Shown one piece after another: positions 52,139 through 62,832 of a stretch of 64,000 bases of DNA. Source of the DNA: Taudactylus pleione (Eukaryota; Chordata; Amphibia; Anura; Myobatrachidae). The stretch's first letter is position 1, and every line of letters starts with the position of its first letter. The translations under genes were made by a program, and so were the position numbers. The stretch covers positions 8,499,501-8,563,500 of the forward strand of contig JAUIMM010000088.1 of assembly GCA_031769625.1 (NCBI GenBank), written 5' to 3'. The notes beneath the pieces were generated by a model. That model searched no databases. It saw only the letters and a program-made list of their open reading frames with translations, and was not told the DNA's origin.

Positions 52139-52939
52139 ATTTAAATTAGGGGTGTGCACCGGCCACTTTTCGTGTTTTGTGTTTTGGTTTTGGATCTGGA
52201 TCTTTCTTCGTGTTTTGGATCTGGATTGGTTTTGCCAAAACCACCCTTGCGTGTTTTGGGTTCTGGGTTTTGTGTTTTGGATCTGTATTTTTTTGAAAAA
52301 AAGCATAAAAACAGCTAAAATCACAGAATTTGTAGGTTTTTCTGCTCCTATGCTATTATTAACCTCAATAACCTTAATTTCCACTCATTTCCAGTCTATT
52401 CTGAATACCTCACACCTCACAATAGTGTTTTTATGTCCAAAAGGTTGCACCGAGGTAGCTGGATGACTATGCTAAGCGACACAAGTGAGCGGCACAAACA
52501 CGTGACCCATCTAGGCGTGAAACTGCAGTGGCAGACAGGATGGCATTGAAAAACTAGGCCCCAAACTGTACATAATGCAAAGAAAAAAAAGAGGTGCAAG
52601 ATGGAATTGTCCTTGGGCCCTCCCACCCACCCTTATGTTGTATAAACAGGACATGCACACTTTAACAAACCAATCATTTCAGCGCCAGGGTCTGCCACAC
52701 AACTGTGGCTGAAATGATTGGTTCGTTTGGGCCCCCACAAAACAAGCTGGCAATTTATCTGTCCCTGCACAAACTGGCTCTACGGAGGCAAGATGTCATC
52801 CTCATCCTCCTCATCCACCGATTCCTCACCCTCTTCAGTGTGTACATCCTCATCCTCACAGAGTATTAATTCGTCCCTGCTGGAACCACAGGTCCCTCTG
52901 TACGTTCTGGAGGCTGGTCTCCCTGGAAGAGTTGATAAT

Positions 52940-53167
52940 TCATTTTATGAACATCATCTTCTCCACATTTTGTGGAAGCAACCTCCTACGCCTTTCGCTG
53001 ACAAGGTTCCCGGCTGCACTAAACACTCTTTCGGAGTACACACTGGAGGGGGGGCAACTCAGGTAAAATAGAGCCAGTTTGTACAGGGACCTCCAAATTG
53101 CTTCTTTTTCCTGCCAGTACAGGTACGGACTGTCTGACATGCCTACTTGGATGCTGTCACCGATGTA
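52940..53167 (-). pseudogene. hAT-B C-terminal dimerisation fragment (copy 2)
   Basis: The same 76 residues as copy 1 (DYIGDSIQVG to EKMMFIK), with SSVYSERVFSAAGN and RRLLPQNV intact. The open frame extends upstream through one repeat unit (53168-53236). No catalytic domain precedes it. Confidence 0.9.
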
Positions 53168-55272
53168 ATCCTTTAACAGACAGACGCACGCTTGTCGCTG
53201 CTGCTTTGAGGATTCAAGTGCGGCTACAGCCCACACAATTCACAAAGACAGAAAAAAAAAAGAATATTTTTATTGTTTGTGGAGCACACTTTGAGGGTTA
53301 CACCACCCTTTAACAGACAGACGCACGCTTGTCGCTGCTGCTTTGAGGATGCAAGTGCGGCTACAGCCCACACAATTCACAAAGACAGAAAAAAGAAGAA
53401 GAATATTTTAATTGTTTGTGTAGAACACTTTGAGGTGTCACCACCCTTTAACAGACAGACGCACGCTTGTCGCTGCTGCTTTAAGGATGCAGGTGCGGCT
53501 ACAGCCCACACATTTCACAAAGACCAAAAAAAAAAGAACAATATTTTAATTGTTTGTGTAGAACACTTTGAGGTGTCACCACCCTTTAACAGACAGACGC
53601 ACGCTTGTAGCTGCTGCTTTAAGGATGCAGGTGCGGCTACAGCCCACACAATTCACATAGACAGAAAAAAAAAGAACAATATTTTAATTGTTTGTGTAGC
53701 ACACTTTGAGGGTGTCACCACCCTTTAACAGACAGACGCACACTTGTCGCTGCTGCTTTGAGGATGCAAGTGTGGCTACATCGCACACAAGTCACAAACA
53801 CATTAAAAAAATAGTTTTTTATTTTTTGGAACACTTTGAGAGTTACACCACCCTTTAACAGACAGATGCACGCTTGTCGCTGCTGCTTTAAGGATGCAGG
53901 TGCGGCTACAGCCCACACATTTCACAAAGACCGGAAAAAAAAGAACAATATTTTAATTGTTTGTGTAGAACACTTTGAGGGTGTCACCACCCTTTAACAG
54001 ACAGACGCACGCTTGTCGCTGCTGCTTTAAGGATGCAGGTGCGGCTACAGCCCACACAATTCACATAGACAGAAAAAAGAAGAATATTTTTATTGTTTGT
54101 GTAGCACACTTTGAGGGTGTCACCACCCTTTAACAGACAGACGCACGCTTGTCGCTGCTGCTTTAAGGATGCAGGTGCGGCTACATCGCACACAAGTCAC
54201 AAACACATTAAAAAAATAGTTTTTTATTTTTTGGAGCACTTTGAGAGTTACACCACCCTTTAACAGACAGACGCACGCTTGTCGCTGCTGCTTTAAGGAT
54301 GCAGGTGCGGCTACAGCCCACACATTTCACAAAGACCGAAAAAAAAAGAACAATATTTTAATTGTTTGTGTAGAACACTTTGAGGGTGTCACCACCCTTT
54401 AACAGACAGACGCACGCTTGTCGCTGCTGCTTTAAGGATGCAGGTGCGGCTACAGCCCACACATTTCACAAAGACCGAAAAAAAAAGAACAATATTTTAA
54501 TTGTTTGTGTAGAACACTTTGAGGGTGTCACCACCCTTTAACAGACAGACACACGCTTGTCGCTGCTGCTTTAAGGATGCAGGTGCGGCTACAGCCCACA
54601 CATTTCACAAAGACCAAAAAAAAAAGAACAATATTTTAATTGTTTGTGTAGCACACTTTGAGGGTGTCACCACCCTTTAACAGACAGACGCACGCTTGTC
54701 GCTGCTGCTTTAAGGATGCAGGTGCGGCTACAGCCCACACATTTCACAAAGACCAAAAAAAAAAGAACAATATTTTAATTGTTTGTGTAGCACACTTTGA
54801 GGGTGTCACCACCCTTTAACAGACAGATGCACGCTTGTCGCTGCTGCTTTAAGGATGCAGGTGCGGCTACAGCCCACACAATTCACAAAGACAGAAAAAA
54901 AAAGAACAATATTTTAATTGTTTGTGTAGCACACTTTGAGGGTGTCACCACAATTTAACAGACAGACGCACGCTTGTCGCTGCTGCTTTAAGGATGCAGG
55001 TGCGGCTACAGCCCACACATTTCACAAAGACCAAAAAAAAAAGAACAATATTTTAATTGTTTGTGTAGCACACTTTGAGGGTGTCACCACCCTTTAACAG
55101 ACAGACGCACGCTTGTCGCTGCTGCTTTAAGGATGCAGGTGCGGCTACAGCCCACACAATTCACAAAGACAGAAAAAAAAAGAACAATATTTTAATTGTT
55201 TGTGTAGCACACTTTGAGGGTGTCACCACCCTTTAACAGACAGACGCACGCTTGTCGCTGCTGCTTTGAGGA
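53168..55272 (-). repeat. 138-bp tandem array in hAT-B copy 2 (about 16 units)
   Basis: 'cgcttgtcgctgctgctt' recurs about 16 times between 53187 and 55249, mean spacing about 137 bp. Units vary mainly in the A-run ('aaaaaaaaaagaac') and in 'gctttaaggatgcagg' versus 'gctttgaggatgc'. Two units (about 53760 and 54180) carry a different tail, 'tcgcacacaagtcacaaaca' and 'tagttttttattttttgga', spaced about 425 bp apart, showing a higher-order period of three units. Confidence 0.92.
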
Positions 55273-55607
55273 TGCAGGTGGAATCTAGACGGGATTTGGA
55301 ACCGAGGACACACTACCTCCATCAATTGTCTAAATCCCACTGCACTAATGTCGGATACCGGACGCACGTCTAACACCAACATAGCAGTCAAGGCCTCAGT
55401 TATACGTTTTGCTTCAGGATGACTGCTGTCGTACTTCATCCTCATCGCTAGGGACTGTTGGAGGGTCAATTGTTTAGTAAAAGTAGTGATGTTCCTACTT
55501 CCTCTCTGGGATGATGAACAACTCCCAGCAGCAGCACCAGCACTAGGAGGAAGTGGTTCTTGATCTTTCCCTATTTTATTTTTATCGGAGAAAGTTTGGT
55601 CCTCCAT
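55273..55607 (-). pseudogene. hAT-B transposase N-terminal fragment (copy 2)
   Basis: MEDQTFSDKNKIGK through CPRFQIPSR, as in copy 1 with two Ala/Val differences. The frame ends in repeat-derived residues after 55272. It lacks the BED finger and the catalytic domain. Confidence 0.88.
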
Positions 55608-55639
55608 TTATGTTATATTGATATATATACGTGCGGCTA

Positions 55640-56465
55640 AAGCGCACACAAACACAGAAAATATTATTTTATTTTTGCTGGAGAGTAGTGCACTTTGTGG
55701 GTTACACCACCCTTTAAGAAATGAGCCAGCCGGCTCTTTACTTATGGGACACAGGCGCACGCTTGGCGCTGCTCCTTTGTTGATGCACGTGCAGCCACAG
55801 TGCACACAATTCACAAACACAGAAAATAATTTTTTTTTTGGTTTGGACTGGAGTGTACTTTCGGGGGTTACAGCACCCTTAACGGTCAAGCCAGCCGGCC
55901 CTTTACTTATGACACAGGCGCACGCTTGGCACTACTTTGTTGATGCACGTGCGGCTACTGCGCACACAATTCACAAACACAGAAAATAATTTTTTTTTTG
56001 GTTTGGACTGGAGTGTACTTTCGGGGGTTACAGCACCCTTAACGGTCAAGCCAGCCGGCCCTTTACTTATGACACAGGCGCACGCTTGGCACTACTTTGT
56101 TGATGCACGTGCGGCTACTGCGCACACAATTCACAAACACAGAAAATAATTTTTTTTTGGGTTTGGACTGGAGTGTACTTTCGGGGGTTACAGCACCCTT
56201 AACGGTCAAGCCAGCCGGCCCTTTACTTATGACACAGGCGCACGCTTGGCACTACTTTGTTGATGCACGTGCGGCTACTGCGCACACAATTCACAAACAC
56301 AGAAAATAATTTTTTTTTTGGTTTGGACTGGAGTGTACTTTCGGGGGTTACAGCACCCTTAACGGTCAAGCCAGCCGGCCCTTTACTTATGACACAGGCG
56401 CACGCTTGGCACTACTTTGTTGATGCACGTGCGGCTACTGCGCACACAATTCACAAACACAGAAA
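55640..56465 (-). repeat. 160-bp tandem array in hAT-B copy 2 (5 units)
   Basis: 'gcgcacgcttggcactactt' occurs at about 55918, 56078, 56238 and 56398 with exact 160-bp spacing, plus a diverged unit at 55757 ('cttggcgctgctcc'). The four regular units are almost identical, so their expansion is recent. Confidence 0.92.
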
Positions 56466-56991
56466 ATATATTATTTTTTTAGCACTTGGGGGGAGCACCC
56501 CTGATGGACAGAGCACCCCCTGGACAACACTGCAGCACTCCTTTAGGACTGGGACACTGCACAGGACTTTGGAGTGGACACAGCCCCTATGGAGAACTGA
56601 CTGCACAACACAGTCCAGCCAGCCCCTATGGACTTTGAAGTAGTGGACACAGCCCCTATTAACAACAGCAGCACAGCACAACACAGCCAGCCCCTATGGA
56701 CTTTGAAGTAGTGGACAACAGCAGCACTACACTACACTACACTACACAGCCCTAACTCCCACCCTCCCTCTTCACTGTCCACAGCCGAGTGAGAAAATGG
56801 CGCCGACGTGGGTACCTTATATAGGATCCAAAACCCGCGAGACTCGGAAGGCGGGATGATGACGTTTTGCCTCGATTTCAGATCCGAGTCAGGCGGAAAA
56901 AGTCGAGCCTGATTCGGATCGGACTCGGATCGGGGGGGCTCGGGGGGGTTCGGATTTCAGAAATCCGAACCCGCTCACCCCTAATTTAAAT

Positions 56992-57158
56992 ACATTGAAA
57001 TGACGTAAAAAGGATCTGACTAAAATGCATCAAAATAAAAATAATAATAATATAATGAATATAAAAGATACAGCTGATCTTAAAATGAAATTAAAATAAA
57101 AATTAAAGGGGATCTAAATAAAAGAAAATATTCATAAATGTCAAGAGAATGTGTGTGC

Positions 57159-57210
<52 letters not shown>

Positions 57211-57430
57211 AGGCCCCCACACGTTTGTTGCCCAGGGGCCCCCACAGACCTTTAATCCGACACTGGCCAGATGACACTGGAACACTGGAGAAGGTAAGTG
57301 TCTGTGGGATGTAAGGGGCTGGCTTGGGAGACACTGTGGGGTTGGAGTTGCAGAAACATGTGGAGGAGGGAGGCCCTACCTATTTTGTCAGCGGCGGGCC
57401 CCACAATTTCTGATGGCTGGCCTGACGCAG
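56992..57430. repeat. Unassigned DNA, (TA)n and dispersed repeat end
   Basis: (TA)n at 57164-57208, followed by 'ggcccccacacgtttgttgc' and 'tttaatccgacactgg' (57251-57266), a hAT-type end without a clear partner. No gene. Confidence 0.45.
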
Positions 57431-57555
57431 TTGCTTAGCTTTGGGAAGCCACATGTGGGCGTCTCAATACAAATCCCTGCAGCTGCGACATTTGCATATT
57501 TTCGCACAACAAGTTTGCAGCTGTGGTGGCATTAGGATTCATCTCTGATCAGGCC
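57431..57555. mobile_element. Fragment of the 'gggcctgattcag' MITE family
   Basis: 'gggcgtctcaatac' and 'gcgacatttgcatattttcgc' match 1109-1170; the right end 'ctgatcaggccca' is degenerate. Truncated on the left. Confidence 0.5.
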
Positions 57556-57915
57556 CAAAGTTCACAATGTTAAAATGTTGTAATGTTTATCCAGCTATAA
57601 GCACCTGACACATTTGCATAGATATTTGTAAATGTTATTAGGTTTTACATAACCCAAATGGTATTTTAGACTTTGTGATCCTTTATAGAGATAGGATAAT
57701 AAAGGGAATATTGGTAACAGCTTCTGTCAAGGAAATTAAACTAGGAACCGGAGAGATAATGTACTGAGAAGTTTCTGAAACATATATTAAAATATGTTTA
57801 AATTATACAAGCAGATCTAGGTGGACATCACATGGTGAATCTGGTAGGATGATGACAACGTTCTACATGTGTTTGCTTGTATTGGCAGATGGAACTACAC
57901 CCAATCTATGCTTTC
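57556..57915. other. Unassigned non-coding DNA
   Basis: Nothing recognised. Confidence 0.35.
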
Positions 57916-57918
57916 TTA

Positions 57919-58418
57919 GGGGCCCATTTGTCAATATATATTTGCAGCTTATTCCCCGAAAACACCCATTTTCAGGGGCAACCGCAAATATTTTGTATCC
58001 CCCGATACCTGGTGCGATCCCTCCATCCCCACCGGTGCTAGGTGCAATGTGATGCTGCCATATTTACCAACTTCAGGAATGCGATGTATTCTGGAGATTG
58101 GCCCCCACAGCTACTGCCATCTGCAATGGACTATATAGCAAAAATACCTGGAGATGGTTCCATAGGAACACACCCCCAGCATTGGCCGCCAAGCATGTGT
58201 GTTCTGTAGACTACGCATGCGCTGACGTCCCGGCAGAGGAGTGAAGAGACCACTAATGTGGTCACTTCACTCCTTGTACATTGCAGGGACGGAGTCCCTG
58301 TCCCTGTGGGTGCATTTTGTTAAATCACAGCGCTATGATCTCATTCTGCAATGCAATCATGGGTGCTAAAATCATGCCCAGATCGCATTGCAAAAGCGAT
58401 AATTGATAAATGGGCCCC
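57919..58418 (+). mobile_element. MITE with ggggcccattt ends, TSD TTA (copy 2)
   Basis: Ends ggggcccatttgtcaa and ttgataaatgggcccc; TTA lies outside both (57916-57918, 58419-58421). 'gatcgcattgcaaaagcgat' near the right end matches 12383-12402. 500 bp, non-coding. Confidence 0.82.
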
Positions 58419-58421
58419 TTA

Positions 58422-59145
58422 TTGTGATGATCAAGCCAAATTGGACACAGCTCAGGAGCATAACTCAGAAAGGCAGGTGTTGGAAGGGGGAGGGCACCTA
58501 GAGAATACCAGGTCCCGCGGCCTAGTATGTCTGGTCTTTGTAGTCTGGGCCATTCGCTACCTGTAGTGTTAGAGAGATAGCATCTGGCCATTTACACTAT
58601 GCAGACTCCACTGTCATCCAGGATGATCAGTAAAGAGGGGAAGGTGGGATGTCGCGTCTCAAAGGAGATTTTGCCTCTGGGTCCCTCCAATGAAGTTTCT
58701 ATACAGTGCCACTGACACAGATACAATATTTTGGTAATGCCTAAATGACCTTTCTATACAAAGACATATTTTATCCACAGGTGACTAAACACATATGACA
58801 ATAATGCATATCTAATGGACAGATACAGTATATCAACAAATTGGACAGAGACTCTACAATGATCAGTCTGCATGATCAAATGTGCTTTGCTTAACTGAAT
58901 AGGCGAGTGGTTGAAGGGGTTATGTTATGTTTAGAAGAAACTGAGATATTTACAGTTAAAGATAAATAATTAGAGCTTAAGAATTGAACATAACACTTTT
59001 ATCCACAAAATATATCAGTAAATAGACTACCAACATTTAAAATAACATTGTTACTATGATCCCTAGGTCAACTCATAATAGCTTCATCCAATAATAAAAG
59101 TAATTTTCTGAAAATTGTTACATAGGGATCGGTGTGAAAATACAG
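58422..59145. other. Unassigned non-coding DNA
   Basis: No gene or repeat end recognised. Confidence 0.35.
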
Positions 59146-59610
59146 ACGGTGGAAGACCGACAGTAAAGATCCTGACAGGTAAGTATTTCAACTATTACTA
59201 ATCTAACCCCCCCTAACCCTAACCCTCCCTTAGGGGTGCCTAACCCTAACTTCACCCAAGTGCCTAACCCTAACCCCCCTATAAGTGCCTAAACCTAACC
59301 CCCCCTTCCCCGCAGCCTAAACCTAAGTCTCCCAGGGGGGTGCCTAACCCTAACTTCCCCCTGGGGGTGCCTAACCCTAACCCTCCTGGGGGTCCCCCCC
59401 GGGAGCCCCTAACCTAACCCTTCCCCCTCCGCGACTGTCCGCGCTCAGAGCCTGGCTTACCTTCGATCGGTAAGCCGGGCGTTGGGCTCCCGGCGTAGGT
59501 AAAATGACAGGCATCGGGATTTCGACGCCTGTGATTAGACCCCTGCCGGGATTAGACAGTCGTGAAGCCAGCGGTCGGCATTTCGACCGTCGGCTTCCTG
59601 ACTGCATCCA
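59146..59610. repeat. Dispersed repeat with CCTAACCC motifs
   Basis: Starts near 'cagacggtggaagaccgacag' and includes seven or more 'gcctaaccctaac' phrases (59200-59420), then hairpins such as 'gcttaccttcgatcggtaagc' and 'ggcatttcgaccgtcgg'. The CCTAA motif is telomere-like, but the spacing is irregular (about 30-40 bp) and the block recurs at 15160, 19160 and 49900, so this is a dispersed element. Confidence 0.6.
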
Positions 59611-60152
59611 CTTCCCTCAGCTTCTGAATCTACATGTAACATCATGCCTCCCAAAATGTTTGTGTCACATTGAAATGTTCTACATTCCCGTGAGTATCCC
59701 TTGCACTTTTCAATCTGCCTAACTTCCATTACAAGCTCACCATTGGAGACACCTCCTAATAGTCACAGCAGTTGATGCAAAAGCCCTAAATGTGGGTGCA
59801 AAATTAGGACTGTCTGCCTAAATTAGGACTGTTGGGAGCTATATAACATACAGACAAAACTGATGAAGTGGTACTTGTCAACATTCAGAAGGTCAACATT
59901 CAGAATTTCGACACCAGAATGTGGACGGGTTGTGAATGTTGACAAGGCCATTAGGTCGACAATCAATATGTAGACATGCATTTAGGTCAACATGGCTGAA
60001 ATGTCGACACATTTAGAATGTTGACATTTACCATTTAGGGTTAGTTTTAGGATTAGGCTAAATAACCCAAAAAACATATGGCAAAATTTGGTGTCAAGAT
60101 GTTTAATTTCAACATTCTGAATGTGTCCACATTTTAACCATATTGACCTAAA
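59611..60152. repeat. Unassigned DNA and GTCGAC/GTTGACA-motif repeat
   Basis: 59875-60130 contains many 'gtcaacattcagaa', 'tgtcgacacatttag' and 'ttgacattta' motifs, as at 29990-30490. 59611-59870 has nothing recognisable. Confidence 0.5.
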
Positions 60153-60162
60153 ATAAGATATA

Positions 60163-60546
60163 TGGTAAGAACTTACCTATTGTTATCTCTATTTCTACAA
60201 AGTCCATAGGGTTCCACAGGATACCTTGGGGTATTGGTGATGACGTCAGGCATCGGACACCACAGAGTAAAATTTTCATCCTCCCAGGATGCACTGGGGT
60301 CCCTCTCCTATACCCCACACCTGAGCCAAGGCATCTCAGTTTCGTAACAAGCCATAGACTGGAGGAGGAGAACAAAGAGAGAGAAGAAAGTCTGGAACAC
60401 ACAAGAATCACATTCTCACCAGAAGGAGACGGAAAAACCGGTGACCAGATCAAAGCCCATCTGCAGTACAGGTGCGACAGGGCGGGAGTCCTGTGGAACC
60501 CTATGGACTTTGTAGAAATAGAGATAACAAAGATAAGTTCTTACCA
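60163..60546. repeat. DIRS terminal inverted repeats
   Basis: 60163-60221 ('gtaagaacttacctattgtt' ... 'tccatagggttccacagg') is repeated inverted at 60487-60550 ('gtggaaccctatggactttg' ... 'aagttcttaccata'). A third partial, 'gggtccatagggtatccaca', starts at 60570. Such inverted and complementary terminal segments are used by DIRS elements to make circular DNA (established for the group; inferred here). Confidence 0.75.
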
Positions 60547-60559
60547 TATCTCTTATTTT

Positions 60560-61270
60560 CTAAATCAGGGTCCATAGGGTATCCACAGGATGGGACGCTC
60601 CTGTGCTGGAGGGAGAATCCGCCGCCCGAGAGGCGAAGGTATCAAATGCATAATACCTCACAAAGGTATGGACAGAAGACCACGTGGCTGCCTTGCACAG
60701 CTGAACTGCAGAGGCACCATGGCGAGCTGCCCATGAAGGACCCACAGACCGAGTAGAGTGAGCATTAAGAGAGGATGGTACAGACAGGCCCTCATGAATG
60801 TAAGCCTCATATATTGCCATGCAAATCCATCCTGCCGAGGTTTGCTTAGTGGCAGGCCAACCCTTCTTATGGAAACCATAGAGGACAAACAGAGAGTCTG
60901 ATTTCCTAAATGAACTGGTACGGTCAACATAAATCCTAAGAGCCCGTACCACATCCAAGGAGGCCTCACCAGCAGATAGGTCTGGGGAATTAAAGGGTGG
61001 TACTATAATTTCCTCATTGATGTGGAAACTAGATACCACCTTAGGTAGGAACCCAGGGTGAGTGCGGAGCTCTGCCCTGTCCCTATGAAAAATTAGGAAT
61101 GAGGGCGACATGAAAGAGCCCCCAAATCTGACACTCTTCTGGCCGAGGCAATGGCCAGAAGAAACAGTCTTAGCTGTGAGCCATTTTAAATCCACTGAGT
61201 GGTTCAAGTGGCGGTCCTTGGAGAGCCCTAAGAAACACAGCCAGGTCCAAAGGAGCCACAGGTGGAACAA
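60560..61270 (-). pseudogene. DIRS tyrosine recombinase, C-terminal part
   Basis: The 236-codon frame contains KDRHLNHSVDLKWLTAKTV, a region where the first catalytic arginine block should follow but appears frame-altered (SSGHCLGQKSVRFGG), then VPPFNSPDLSAGEASLDVVR, HKKGWPATKQTSAGWICM, AHSTRSVGPSWAARHG (the HxxR motif) and WSSVHTFVRYYAFDT, where the catalytic tyrosine is expected. It ends at a stop at 60560. Its N-terminal half lies beyond the inserted MITE, at 61842-62352. Confidence 0.85.
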
Positions 61271-61281
61271 AGGGAGGCTGT

Positions 61282-61837
61282 GGGCCTGATTCAGATCCGG
61301 ACGCTATGCTGTGCTCGCTCGCATTGAGCAATTTTTCACAATCTGCGCATGCGTATGAGTCGCAATGACTTTGCGCGAACCAGTCATTGAGATGGGAAAG
61401 TGCTCGCCCATAGCCCGCAGTCGGGCCGCTATTTTGAGTGACAGATAGTGCCGTTTGTGGGTGGTAACAGGGGAAGGTGCTTGAAAAAGGGGGTTTAATG
61501 GGTGTGCATAATTAGCAAAGTAGCATGTTTACACACGTGCCTAGGTTGTATTTTAGCCTGAACTGCTCGCAATGTTGTGGTGGGAAAAGGCTACCACAAG
61601 CAGTGCGAGCAGCTCTGATGGCTCTCGATGTTCCCGATTAATCCTTAAACTGCCAGAGATGACGTGTGTTGCGAGTGGCAAAGGGGCGTCTTTATACAGG
61701 TGCAAGCGCATAGTGCGGCCGCTCACAATTACTTAGTGGGCGGCTTTACGTGACGCAGTGTAAGCACATGATTTAAATAGCTGGCCCCTTTTAGCCAGCG
61801 AGCGAACGCAAATAGCATCCAGGTCTGAATCAGGCCC
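61282..61837. mobile_element. MITE inserted in the DIRS recombinase gene
   Basis: Ends gggcctgattcagatcc and ggtctgaatcaggccc; core 'gtttgtgggtggtaacaggg' and 'gggtgtgcataattagc' match 32413-33013. Flanks TGT and AGT are not a clean duplication. On the left the recombinase reads KDRHLN and on the right RRIATLPDVHTFMQG, consecutive parts of one protein, so the insertion point is defined by interrupted coding sequence. Confidence 0.8.
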
Positions 61838-61841
61838 AGTA

Positions 61842-62352
61842 TGCAAAGTATACCTTGCATAAATGTGTGGACATCAGGAAGTGTAGCAATCCTACGCTGA
61901 AACCACACTGAGAGGGCGGAAACCTGCACCTTCAGTGAAGCAAGGTGAAGACCGTGATCTAAGCCCGCTTGTAGGAAAGCCAAAATCCTGGATATCCTAA
62001 AAACCTGAGGATCAGAGCCTCTAGGTCAACACCATTCAAAGAAAGTATGCCACACTCGGTGGTAAATTCTTGCAGAAGCCGGCTTCCGAGCTCTGAGTAT
62101 GGTGTTAACAAAAGAGTTGGAAAAACCCCTGGACCTCAAGAGGGCAGTCTCAACAGCCACGCCGTCAAAGACAGATGCCCCAGGTCTGGGTGATGGCAAG
62201 GACCTTGAGACAACAGGTCCGGACCTAGAGGCAACCACATCGGAGCATCTATGTATAGGCTCCTGAGATCTGAGTACCAGTGCCATCTGGGCCACGCTGG
62301 AGCTATCAGCAGGAGCATGACGCCTTCTTGCTTGAATTTGCGAATCACTCAA
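61842..62352 (-). pseudogene. DIRS tyrosine recombinase, N-terminal part
   Basis: The frame 62026-62352 gives FSNSFVNTILRARKPASARI and YHRVWHTFFEWC, the SAM-like core-binding region typical of these recombinases. Another frame at 61842-61983 gives LDHGLHLASLKVQVSALS and RRIATLPDVHTFMQG. A frameshift near 62025 separates the two, and the MITE follows at 61837. Confidence 0.8.
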
Positions 62353-62809
62353 GGAAGAAGGGAGAATGGAAGGTCCACCGGACTAACAGAGCGTCTACCA
62401 GAAGTGCTTCTATGTCTCTTGTTCTTGACCAGTACACAGGAAGCTTGTTGTTGTGTCGGGAGGCCATGAGGTCTATCTCTGGAAGGCCCCACTTGTTCAC
62501 CAGTAGCTGAAACACCTCCTGGTGAAGAGACCACTCTCCTGGATGCACGTCTTGATGGCTGAGAAAGTCTGCTAGAATGCGGGACACCTCTGTCAGGGCC
62601 GCCTGACTGCGGGTTCCTCCTTGGGGGTTTATGTAAGCCACTGTGGTGGCATTGTCCGACTGCACCTGCACGGGCTTTCCGTGGAGGACATGTCTTGCTT
62701 GTTGGAGAGCTTTGAATACTGCCCTTAGTTCCAAGAAGTTGATTTGAAGTGCAGATTCTGCTGGCGTCCACCTTCCCTGGAAGAAGTGTGGACCCGACAC
62801 TGCTCCCAA
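62345..62809 (-). pseudogene. DIRS RNase H domain
   Basis: Contains INFLELRAVFKALQQA (catalytic Glu), VQVQSDNATTVAYINPQGG (catalytic Asp in QSDN), LADFLSHQDVHPGEWSLHQE and PEIDLMASRHNNKLPVYWSR, the order of the RT-associated RNase H of DIRS and Ty3-type elements. It is in a different frame from the RT ORF, with at least one frameshift between 62833 and 62809. The short frame runs to 62345 and abuts the recombinase. No Dam-like methyltransferase domain is seen. Confidence 0.85.
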
Positions 62810-62832
62810 ACCTCAAAGACTGGCGTCCGTCG

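Larger units (their letters stand above)
52147..56983 (-). mobile_element. hAT-B element, copy 2 (4,837 bp)
   Basis: Starts TAGGGGTGTGCACC and ends GCTCACCCCTA; both sides are flanked by the exact 8-bp duplication ATTTAAAT (52139-52146, 56984-56991). In minus orientation the order of parts equals copy 1: leader, 160-bp repeats, N-terminal transposase fragment, 138-bp repeats, C-terminal fragment, 3' region. The extra 2.3 kb relative to copy 1 is almost wholly repeat expansion. An 84-codon shadow frame in the 3' region is identical in both copies over about 80 codons, so they diverged recently. Confidence 0.93.

Noticed and set aside
52133..52384. 84-codon frame conserved between two loci (also 14762-15019)
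   Set aside because: Conservation is due to the two recent hAT-B copies; it lies in the AT-rich non-coding 3' region with 'atccaaaac' repeats.
59200..59420. Interstitial telomere sequence (CCTAACCC motifs)
   Set aside because: Motifs are spaced 30-40 bp apart in other sequence and the block recurs at 15160, 19160 and 49900. It is a dispersed repeat, not a tandem telomere array.
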